Below, piece after piece: positions 57,545 to 64,000 of a stretch of 64,000 bases of DNA. Location of the stretch: the NCBI RefSeq assembly GCF_900476375.1, contig NZ_UPPP01000134.1, positions 62,001 through 126,000 of the forward strand, written 5' to 3'. The position numbers and the translations under genes are program-made. The stretch comes from Allolucifera butyrica. Its GTDB lineage: Bacteria; Bacillota; Negativicutes; Sporomusales; UPPP01. The notes beneath the pieces were generated by a model that was not told where the DNA came from, did not search any database, and saw nothing but the letters and a program-made list of their open reading frames with translations. Each line of letters opens with the position of its first letter. The stretch's first letter is position 1.

Positions 57545-59041
57545 ATGAAGGAAGCATTTGAAGAATATAAGGACATGAAGATTGACAAGGATCTTGACAA
57601 GAATGTCAACTATCTGAAAGACCTTCTTGGAGTTGGGGAATCATTTGACATTATTTTCCGGGAATACAAGCTGGGAAACCGGCGGGCGGCATCTTTTTCC
57701 ATCAACGGCATGACCAACGATGTATTACTTACTAACGTATTTCAGGATATGATGGTATTTAAGCAGGAAGAGCTGACGGTGAATGCCCTGCAGAAAATCT
57801 TTTATTCCCGCGCCACCCATTCCCAGGTTACAATGGTTGATAATCTACATGATGCGCTTATAAGCATGCTGTCGGGCGAACTCATTCTTTTTATCGATAA
57901 AGAAGATCAGGTACTGGTTTTTGATGCGAGGGCTTATCCAGTACGGGCGCCGGAAGAATCCGAGATAGAAAAGGTTACCCGGGGCTCCCGTGATTCTTTC
58001 GTGGAGACCCTGCCGTTTAATACTACCTTGGTTCGGCGGCGTCTGCGCGATCCAAACCTGCGGTTTGAGATTGTCAAAGTGGGTATACGGTCCCAGACCG
58101 ATGTAGCGGTTGGCTATATCCGGGATATTGTGGATCCTAAGCTAGTCGAGACGGTAAAGAGCCGCCTCAACGAAATTAATATTGACGGCGTGCCAATGGC
58201 GGAAAGGGCCATCGAAGAATTTATCGCCCGCGGCAGCCGATGGAATCCGCTGCCGCGCACCCGTTATACGGAAAGGCCCGACGTGGTTGCCGTTCATCTT
58301 TTGGAAGGACATGTCTGCCTTGTTATTGATACCACGCCCAATGTGATGATTTTACCGACTACCTTTTGGCACCATGTGCAGCATGTGGAGGAGTATCACC
58401 AGAATGCACTGGTCGGGTCCTATCTTCGCCTGATTCGCTTTTTCGGCATAATGATATCCCTGTTGCTGCCGCCCCTATGGCTGGCATTGATCCTGCAACA
58501 CCATTTTTTGCCGGAGGCCATTGCTTTTCTTGGACCGCGCAATCCCGGCGTCATACCTATGGGGATTCAATTTATTCTGGCTGAATTGGGGGTAGAATTA
58601 GTCCGCATGGCTACCATTCATGTGCCGACGGCCCAGTCCACGGCCCTTGGATTCATCGGTTCTTTTATGCTGGGGGAATTTGCCACCAAAGTGGGTCTGT
58701 TCGGCAATGAAGTCATTTTTTATACGGCCATTGCCGCGGTCGGAGGCTTCGCGACACCGAGCGTTGAACTTTCCTATGCGATAAGTTTGCTCCGGATGGG
58801 TCTGTTAGTGCTGGTTACGTTTTTCAAAATACCGGGTTTGCTGGCCGGATTCGCCTTGATTCTGATTCTGCTGCTGACGACTAAGTCTTTCGATTATCCT
58901 TATTTATGGCCGCTCGTTCCTTTTAACTACAAAGCGCTTAAAGATGTGATCCTGCGCCTGCCTATGCCGCAAAAATTTCTGCGCCCTGCTTTGCTGAAAC
59001 CCCGGGATAAAGACCGCCGGGGCGATTCGGATTCGGATTGA
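57545..59041 (+). CDS. spoVAF: Spore germination protein, GerA family, SpoVAF-like
   Basis: This 498-residue inner-membrane protein of the GerA/SpoVAF family has an N-terminal soluble part (about 1-290), four to five membrane segments (about 295-445) and a basic tail. Signatures include TRGSRDSFVETLPFNTTLVRRRLRD, VGYIRDIVDPKLVETVKSRL and PFFIAELGVELVRMATIHVPT-like sequence. SpoVAF associates with the dipicolinate channel genes in Bacillus, but here it is alone with no spoVA neighbours. It could also be a nutrient receptor A-subunit; by eye the SpoVAF subgroup fits better. ATG 57545 has AAGGGAAG upstream. Confidence 0.75.
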   Translation: MKEAFEEYKDMKIDKDLDKNVNYLKDLLGVGESFDIIFREYKLGNRRAASFSINGMTNDVLLTNVFQDMMVFKQEELTVNALQKIFYSRATHSQVTMVDNLHDALISMLSGELILFIDKEDQVLVFDARAYPVRAPEESEIEKVTRGSRDSFVETLPFNTTLVRRRLRDPNLRFEIVKVGIRSQTDVAVGYIRDIVDPKLVETVKSRLNEINIDGVPMAERAIEEFIARGSRWNPLPRTRYTERPDVVAVHLLEGHVCLVIDTTPNVMILPTTFWHHVQHVEEYHQNALVGSYLRLIRFFGIMISLLLPPLWLALILQHHFLPEAIAFLGPRNPGVIPMGIQFILAELGVELVRMATIHVPTAQSTALGFIGSFMLGEFATKVGLFGNEVIFYTAIAAVGGFATPSVELSYAISLLRMGLLVLVTFFKIPGLLAGFALILILLLTTKSFDYPYLWPLVPFNYKALKDVILRLPMPQKFLRPALLKPRDKDRRGDSDSD

Positions 59042-59077
59042 TAAAACCCGCCGTTCCGTGCAAACTGGAAAAAAAGG

Positions 59078-59120
59078 AATCCCCCGCTCCGGGGTTTATG
59101 CCGCGGAGCGGGGGATTTTA
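59078..59120. terminator. Bidirectional terminator between spoVAF and the FAH gene
   Basis: AATCCCCCGCTCC / GGAGCGGGGGATT, a perfect 13-bp stem flanked by A and T runs, between convergent genes. Confidence 0.9.
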
Positions 59121-59132
59121 TTACGGTTTTTC

Positions 59133-60047
59133 TCATACGATTTTATTGCGCAGTGTTCCTAAACCGGAAATAGAGCACTCCATCAGATCGCCCGGCTGTA
59201 AAAATTTTGGCGGTATAAACCCTGCCCCCACACCGGCAGGAGTGCCGGTGGAGATAATATCGCCCGGTTCCAGGGTGATACCGGCGGAAATCGTGCTGAT
59301 TAAGGTGGGAATATCAAAAATAAAAGAGCGGGTGTTGGCCTGCTGCCGGATTTCCCCATTGATTTTGCAGCAGACGTCCAGGCAGCCCGGGTCGGCTACA
59401 GCGCTTTTATGAACCAGATAAGGCCCCATGGGGGCGAACGTATCCAGGCTCTTACCGAGAAACCATTGCAGATGACGGCTTTGCAAATCCCGGGCCGTTA
59501 CGTCATTCAGAATGGTGAAGCCAAAAACGTGATCCATGGCATTTTCCTGCGCAATCGAACAGCCTTGCTTGCCAATAATGACCGCCAGTTCTACTTCATA
59601 GTCCAGCGCACCGGTTACACCACTGTGACTGGAAACGGGATCATCCGGACCGGTTACGGTTGTCGGCGGCTTGGTAAAAATAACGGGGTATTGGGGAATG
59701 GCGGCAGCGGGGTCTTTTGTTTTGTCAAATTCCATGGCGTGTTCGGCATAATTTTTACCAACGCAAAAAATATTTTTGGCCGGCCGGGGAATCGGCGCTT
59801 TGAGCCGGACACTGTCGACCGGCAATAAAAGAGAAGGCTGTTTCCGGGCCGTAAATTTACCGGCGATGGAACGCACCGTGTCGAAAGCGGCATCTCCCTG
59901 ACGGATCAAATCCAGCATGGCAGCCGGCAGCGTGTTTTGGCCAAGATAATACTGTTCGGCAGCGTTCAACGGGATGATATGCTTTTGGTTTTCGGCCAAA
60001 AGGCCGATTGTTTGACGATTGTCGTATTCATAGGTTGCCAGGTACAC
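59133..60047 (-). CDS. Fumarylacetoacetate hydrolase (FAH) family protein
   Basis: This 304-residue metal-dependent hydrolase or isomerase has an N-terminal accessory region (1-85) and a C-terminal FAH domain (about 90-300) with FCVGKNYAEHAMEF, the metal-binding LDYEVELAVIIGKQG (Glu pair), NDVTARDLQSRHLQWFLGKS and GDIISTGTPAGVG. Family members act on fumarylpyruvate, oxaloacetate or acylpyruvates; the substrate is unknown. The start is GTG 60047 with GGAGG eight bases upstream on the minus strand. It is divergent from the GNAT gene. Confidence 0.9.
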   Translation of the reverse strand: MYLATYEYDNRQTIGLLAENQKHIIPLNAAEQYYLGQNTLPAAMLDLIRQGDAAFDTVRSIAGKFTARKQPSLLLPVDSVRLKAPIPRPAKNIFCVGKNYAEHAMEFDKTKDPAAAIPQYPVIFTKPPTTVTGPDDPVSSHSGVTGALDYEVELAVIIGKQGCSIAQENAMDHVFGFTILNDVTARDLQSRHLQWFLGKSLDTFAPMGPYLVHKSAVADPGCLDVCCKINGEIRQQANTRSFIFDIPTLISTISAGITLEPGDIISTGTPAGVGAGFIPPKFLQPGDLMECSISGLGTLRNKIV

Positions 60048-60173
60048 TGAAGATTCCTCCTTCTATTTTCCGTTTGCACTACTTTCTTGTTAGTTTGACA
60101 TCGAAATGGGACTTCCTGCCAACAAGGAATCAAAATTTCCGGCGGCTGGCCGGGATTATTTGTTATCCATTTG

Positions 60174-60202
60174 TTGACAGTTTGTCCAATCACTCCTAAA
60201 CT
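60174..60202 (+). promoter_or_regulatory. Promoter towards the GNAT gene
   Basis: TTGACA (60174-60179), 17-nt spacer, TAAACT (60197-60202). Confidence 0.55.
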
Positions 60203-60264
60203 GGATTTATAAGAAGTTGAATTTTCGGGCTGGAACGGCGAGAAAACGCCAGGAGGAGGAGAGC

Positions 60265-60720
60265 ATGCTAATTCCCACTATATGGCACCGGGACGGTTTT
60301 ATGATATCAACCGATAAAAGACTTTTGGATGAAACGGTGATTCACCGTTTCCTGAGCGAGGAATCCTACTGGGCCAAAGGGATTAAGCCGGAAACGGTGC
60401 ATAAAAGCATTGAAAACTCTGTTTTTTGTTTTGGGGTATATACCGGGAATTTTACCGGTGGAGAAAGGGGCCGGCAAGTGGGTTTTGCCCGGATGATTTC
60501 CGATCTGACCCGGGTTGCCTATTTGGCCGATGTATTTATTCTGCCTCCTTTTCGAGGCCGGGGACTCGGCAAATGGCTGGTGGAAACCATTATGCAGCAT
60601 CCTGCGTTCAGCGAAGTCGGCCGTTTTTTACTGGTGACGCGGGATGCGCAGGAACTCTACGCGCAGTATGGCTTCCGGCCACTGGATAAACCGGAAGAAT
60701 TTATGGGTTTGGTAAGATAA
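60265..60720 (+). CDS. GNAT-family N-acetyltransferase
   Basis: This 151-residue acetyltransferase has the acetyl-CoA loop PPFRGRGLGKWLVE (motif A) and a GNAT core typical of the family (AYLADVFILPPFRG). Target is unknown. ATG 60265 has CAGGAGGAGG upstream and is preferred over 60217. The terminator AAAGACCGCGTAGCGGTCTTT follows two bases after the stop. Confidence 0.87.
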   Translation: MLIPTIWHRDGFMISTDKRLLDETVIHRFLSEESYWAKGIKPETVHKSIENSVFCFGVYTGNFTGGERGRQVGFARMISDLTRVAYLADVFILPPFRGRGLGKWLVETIMQHPAFSEVGRFLLVTRDAQELYAQYGFRPLDKPEEFMGLVR

Positions 60721-60722
60721 AA

Positions 60723-60747
60723 AAAGACCGCGTAGCGGTCTTTCCTG
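60723..60747. terminator. Terminator between the GNAT gene and the convergent secreted-protein gene
   Basis: AAAGACCGCgtaGCGGTCTTT, with AAAA before and TTT within, between convergent genes. It is another ACCGC/GCGGT hairpin. Confidence 0.85.
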
Positions 60748-61209
60748 CTAATTGAAAGTGCCCCAGATCATTTTAGGCTCGGTAAAATCAGGCGGCGCGA
60801 TCCCTATGTTTTCTGTTTGTCCGTTATTGCGTACCTGCAGGCTGATGGTTCCCAGTTTAATATCATCCTTGTCGAATACGGAAACCTGAATATTGACCAA
60901 GGCATCTTTATCAGCGGGAATGGACGTTTGACCTCCTATTTTTCCCTTGGCGACAATGATTTCGCTGTTTTCTTTCCGGTCTATATTGCTGGTGCTCCAG
61001 GTTAGCTTAACAACGGCCGGTTTGCCTAAGTCCGTGTTTTTGGTTAAAAAGGTATAGTTCCAGAAAACGTTAGGCTGGTCGATGGTGACTTTTACGTTGA
61101 GGGGCACTTTTTCCGGGGCCGGACTGGCGGCGGATACGGGGCTAACGGCAGCGGTTACCGTCAGAATGGAAAAGATAACAGCTAAAATCCACGGAGCAAA
61201 TTTTCTCAT
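60748..61209 (-). CDS. Secreted protein of unknown function (153 aa)
   Basis: I do not recognise a family. It has a signal peptide (MRKFAPWILAVIFSILTVTA, cleavage after SAA near residue 28) and a beta-rich mature domain (PLNVKVTIDQPNVFWNYTFL, VVKLTWSTSNI, ALVNIQVSVFDKDDIKLGTI). ATG 61209 has TGGAGG seven bases upstream on the minus strand, so the frame from 61224 is rejected. The protein is probably periplasmic. Confidence 0.6.
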   Translation of the reverse strand: MRKFAPWILAVIFSILTVTAAVSPVSAASPAPEKVPLNVKVTIDQPNVFWNYTFLTKNTDLGKPAVVKLTWSTSNIDRKENSEIIVAKGKIGGQTSIPADKDALVNIQVSVFDKDDIKLGTISLQVRNNGQTENIGIAPPDFTEPKMIWGTFN

Positions 61210-61272
61210 GATTGATACCTCCATTTTTTCTACTAGTACTATTGTATCACAATATGTAAGCTGTTTGCAGGT

Positions 61273-61322
61273 TTCTCCTGAGCCTTGCGCTATGAGCCGA
61301 AAGACCGCGTTAGCGGTCTTCT
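61273..61322 (+). repeat. Family A repeat
   Basis: CTCCTGAGCCTTGCGCTATG, then AGCCGAAAGACCGCGTTAGCG and GTCTTC. It lies between the secreted protein and the GT9 gene. Confidence 0.7.
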
Positions 61323-61402
61323 ATGTATAAAGAATCAAAAAGGCGAGCATGCTCCATAAATAAAGGGTCCAAAAGTGACAAGGGGAGGATGAAGCATGGA
61401 GC

Positions 61403-62500
61403 ATGAAGCGCATATTGATCATTCGTTTGAGTTCCATTGGCGATGTGATACATGCGACGCCCGTAGCCAGTTCGTTAAAAGCGGCTTGGCCGGATTGCCA
61501 TATTACCTGGCTGGTCGGTGAGGTTTGCGCCCCTCTTTTACAACATAACCCGGCAATTGACGAGATGATTGTCTGGCCGCGGGAGCATTTTGACGCCGCC
61601 TTGCGCCGCGGCAATCTCCCCAGAGCCTGGAGGGTATGGCAGGGGCTGAAAAGAAAGCTGGCATCCCGGCAATTTGATATTGTACTTGATATTCACGGTT
61701 TATTGCTTACCGGTTTGATCACCCGGACCGTAAAAGCACGGCGTAAAATTGGCCTGAGCACGGCGGGAGAAGGAAATCCGTACTTTATGACGGAAACGGC
61801 GGCGCCGCGGGGAGGTCATATTATCGATAAGTATTTGGGAGTGTTGGCTGCCCTTGGCATTTCCGGCGTAAAACGCCCAATGACCTTGATTGTGCCGGAG
61901 GCGGCCAGACGGTTTGCCGGACAGTTCTTGCGTCAGGAGGGCGTGCTGCGTCAGGATAAGGTGGTTATTCTCATTCCGGGAACAACCTGGCCGTCCAAAA
62001 ATTGGCCGGTGCCATACTTTGCAGCGGTAGCCCGGGCGTTAGCCGGCGATCTTAGAGTGGTTCTATGCGGCGGTAAGCAGGAGTTTGCCTTGAGCCGGAT
62101 GATTGCGGCTCAGGCCGGTGTTGCGCTAATCAATGCAACGGGCCGGACCGGCCTGTTGGAAATGGCGGCGCTGCTCGAACGAGCCGCTGTTGTTGTCAGC
62201 GGCGACACAGGCCCGCTGCATATGGCCGCGGCACTTGGCATCCCCACGGTAGCCGTATTCGGTCCGACCGATCCGGCAGTCTATGGGCCGGAGGGAAATA
62301 AACATGTCCGGTTGTCGGCCAGACTGCCCTGTTCCCTTTGTCATAAACGGCGCTGTCCCAAGAATACCATGCATTGTATGAGCTCCGTTCAGCCAATAAC
62401 TGTAATTCAGGCGGTTTACCGCCTGCTGGAAGTAACGCCGGCAGGCATGGCAAATAACCCGGCGGGCCGGCGTTACGGCATGAAACGTATAGGTATGTAG
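61403..62500 (+). CDS. Glycosyltransferase family 9 (heptosyltransferase-type)
   Basis: This 365-residue enzyme of the ADP-heptose:LPS heptosyltransferase family (WaaC/WaaF-like) adds heptose-type sugar to the LPS core at the cytoplasmic face. The N-terminal ILIIRLSSIGDVIHATPV, central IPGTTWPSKNWPVPYF and C-terminal SGDTGPLHMAAALGIPTVAVFGPTDP are diagnostic; the tail holds a CSLCHKRRCP-type cysteine set seen in some members. It supports an outer membrane with LPS. ATG 61403 has a weak GGAG just upstream. Confidence 0.9.
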   Translation: MKRILIIRLSSIGDVIHATPVASSLKAAWPDCHITWLVGEVCAPLLQHNPAIDEMIVWPREHFDAALRRGNLPRAWRVWQGLKRKLASRQFDIVLDIHGLLLTGLITRTVKARRKIGLSTAGEGNPYFMTETAAPRGGHIIDKYLGVLAALGISGVKRPMTLIVPEAARRFAGQFLRQEGVLRQDKVVILIPGTTWPSKNWPVPYFAAVARALAGDLRVVLCGGKQEFALSRMIAAQAGVALINATGRTGLLEMAALLERAAVVVSGDTGPLHMAAALGIPTVAVFGPTDPAVYGPEGNKHVRLSARLPCSLCHKRRCPKNTMHCMSSVQPITVIQAVYRLLEVTPAGMANNPAGRRYGMKRIGM

Positions 62501-62507
62501 GATGGCT

Positions 62508-62547
62508 GGAGTGGGAGCAGTCTCCTGCTGAGACCACTCCGGTTTAT
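62508..62547 (+). terminator. Terminator between GT9 and the DHA2 exporter gene
   Basis: GGAGTGG / CCACTCC outer stem with GAGCAG / CTGCTG inside, followed by GGTTTATTT. Confidence 0.65.
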
Positions 62548-64000
62548 TTACGGTTGAGAGCAGCAGGCCGGGTTTTAATCAACAGAGCCATTAGACCGCC
62601 GCAGAAACTGAGAAGGGCCATGGCGTGAAATACATCCTGAAACGATAGCACGGTAACGTGTTTCTCAACCAATTTGGCCAAAACCAGTTTAAAGGCGGCG
62701 TACTGGGAGGGAAGAAAGCCCTGCCCGGTTACCCAGCCATGCGTGGCTTCGCTGATATCAGCCAGATCCATCCCCTGATTGCTCCATAAAGTCTGTAGCA
62801 GATGAAAGATTTCCTGCGGTGATTTTACGGCGGCATTGATATGTTCCACCGTAATATAGCGATGAAAGACTTCCCGGTTGCTCAACAAAGTTTCTACCAG
62901 AACGGCGCCGACGCTGCCGCCGATAATCTTGGCCAGGTTAAATACGCCCGAACCAACGCCGACTTTATCATGCGGTAAAGAAGCAATGGCGCAGTTCGTC
63001 AGGGGTGACATGGTAAATCCCAGTCCGATGCCAAATACTACCAGGCGGTAGAAGAAGTCATAAGGGCCAAAATCGGCGGTGATTGACTGAAAGGAATAAA
63101 GCGACAGGGTAATCAGGCAAATTCCCAGAAAAGCTGGAATCCGGGAGCCGATGCGGTCTGAAATCCAGCCGCCGATGGGGGCGAACAGCACCATCGTAAT
63201 TGTATAAGGGAGGAGCATGAGACCTGCCGTAATGGAATTGTAATTCAGAATGGACTTGAGAAAAAAGGGCAGTAGAAACAAACAGCCATACATGGCGACA
63301 AATGTGATAAAACCAACAACATTGGCGGCGGTAAAATTTAAATTTTTAAACAGGGTAAGGTCAACCATAGGGTGGTCAACGCGCAGTTCGGCTACCAGAA
63401 AAAAGATAAACGAGGCAAAGGACAAGTAAAATAACAACGTAATATAAAGGGAGGTCCAGCCTTCTTTTTGTCCCTGGTTTAAAGCGATCAACATGGCGGC
63501 AATGCTGGTAGTCAGAAGAACTGCCCCGAGATAATCGACTTGCGCCTCCGAATTGCGTTCAAAGGAGGGGATTACGAGAAAAGCAAATAAAATGCTTAAA
63601 ATAGCGACCGGTATAATGGAAAAGAAAATGGACTGCCAATTGAACATTTCAATAAAATAACCGCCGACTGTTGGCCCTAAAGCGCTGCCGCCGGCAGCCA
63701 TAGCGCTCCAGAAACCGAGCGCCTGGCCCCGCTCATGCGGTTCGAAAGTACGGGCCACGATTGTCATGGCGTTTGGCAGCAGCATACCCGCGCCCAATCC
63801 CTGAATGACCCGGAAGATCAGCATGGCGGTAGAACTGGTAGCCATACCGCACAGAATGGAAGCAATGGTGAAAACCACCATTCCGGACAGGTACATGGTT
63901 TTTACGCCTAATTGGTCGCCCAGTTTGCCGGTCAGGGGCAGGGTGGAACCGTAGGGCAGCATATAGCTTAGGGAGACCCACACGACGGAATCCATATTAA
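62544..64000 (-). CDS. DHA2-type (EmrB/QacA) MFS multidrug exporter, truncated at the window edge
   Basis: This major facilitator with about 13 of the expected 14 membrane segments visible has the DHA2 motif A-like PLTGKLGDQLGVKTMYLSG and the family loop LGAGMLLPNAMTIVARTFEPHERG. The visible part is about 485 residues; family members are about 500-530 and start with a further membrane segment. The frame continues open past the Met at 63995 to the end of the window, so the N-terminus lies outside. The C-terminal part has the long periplasmic loop before the last segment typical of EmrB. Confidence 0.88.
   Translation of the reverse strand, partial: NMDSVVWVSLSYMLPYGSTLPLTGKLGDQLGVKTMYLSGMVVFTIASILCGMATSSTAMLIFRVIQGLGAGMLLPNAMTIVARTFEPHERGQALGFWSAMAAGGSALGPTVGGYFIEMFNWQSIFFSIIPVAILSILFAFLVIPSFERNSEAQVDYLGAVLLTTSIAAMLIALNQGQKEGWTSLYITLLFYLSFASFIFFLVAELRVDHPMVDLTLFKNLNFTAANVVGFITFVAMYGCLFLLPFFLKSILNYNSITAGLMLLPYTITMVLFAPIGGWISDRIGSRIPAFLGICLITLSLYSFQSITADFGPYDFFYRLVVFGIGLGFTMSPLTNCAIASLPHDKVGVGSGVFNLAKIIGGSVGAVLVETLLSNREVFHRYITVEHINAAVKSPQEIFHLLQTLWSNQGMDLADISEATHGWVTGQGFLPSQYAAFKLVLAKLVEKHVTVLSFQDVFHAMALLSFCGGLMALLIKTRPAALNRK

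Overview
The window looks like chromosome from a spore-forming, diderm Firmicute of the class Negativicutes, most likely family Sporomusaceae. This placement is an inference from gene content. An SLH-domain porin (26696-28060) and a GT9 heptosyltransferase-type enzyme (61403-62500) point to an outer membrane. A SpoVAF/GerA-type germination protein (57545-59041) and a DUF3231 coat-like protein (45954-46964) point to endospores. No rRNA, tRNA, CRISPR array, prophage or transposase gene was recognised.

Layout. 1-4669 is an L-ascorbate-type PTS operon (partial IIA, ulaA, ulaB, ulaD, ulaE and a HAD phosphatase). 4759-15550 is mixed housekeeping: a YmaF-like protein, flavin reductase, menG, serA with a DUF1015 gene, two small unknown proteins, an atypical thioredoxin-reductase-like flavoprotein, a YkvI-like transporter, a PAS-GGDEF cyclase and a type 4 uracil-DNA glycosylase. 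15551-39334 is the centrepiece, a 24-kb beta-galactan utilisation locus. 39362-43850 is a second pectin-related locus (IclR regulator, GH105 hydrolase, GPH symporter, LUD protein). 44157-52827 holds serS, a 41-residue protein in its own transcription unit, DUF3231, guanine deaminase, cheV, gpmA, an EamA exporter and two secreted proteins. 52891-57279 is a sigma-54 activator followed by a sigma-54-type promoter and a CoA-transferase/acyl-CoA dehydrogenase operon. The remainder holds spoVAF, an FAH-family hydrolase, a GNAT protein, a secreted protein, GT9 and a DHA2-type exporter cut by the window edge.

How the galactan locus would work (inference from family functions). A secreted GH53 endo-galactanase cuts beta-1,4-galactan, the SLH porin admits oligomers through the outer membrane, and two paralogous ABC importers share a single MsmX-type ATPase. 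Cytoplasmic GH35 and GH2 beta-galactosidases release galactose, and galK-galE-galT feed it through the Leloir pathway. Three closely similar LacI-family regulators sit inside the locus. Three of its promoters share one architecture: two TTTACTAAA-type boxes exactly 22 bp apart, the second ending 4 bp before a TTGACA -35 element. The locus resembles a Bacteroidetes-style polysaccharide utilisation locus, with an SLH porin in the place of SusC/D.

The intergenic DNA is rich in short repeats. I see a MITE-like 147-150 bp element with 13-bp terminal inverted repeats (two full copies, one internally deleted, one truncated), a family of hairpins with an ACCGC/GCGGT stem, a GGAAAGTAT/ATACTTTCC hairpin family, and a composite repeat present once with and once without the MITE. 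That pair gives an in-window occupied-versus-empty site comparison.
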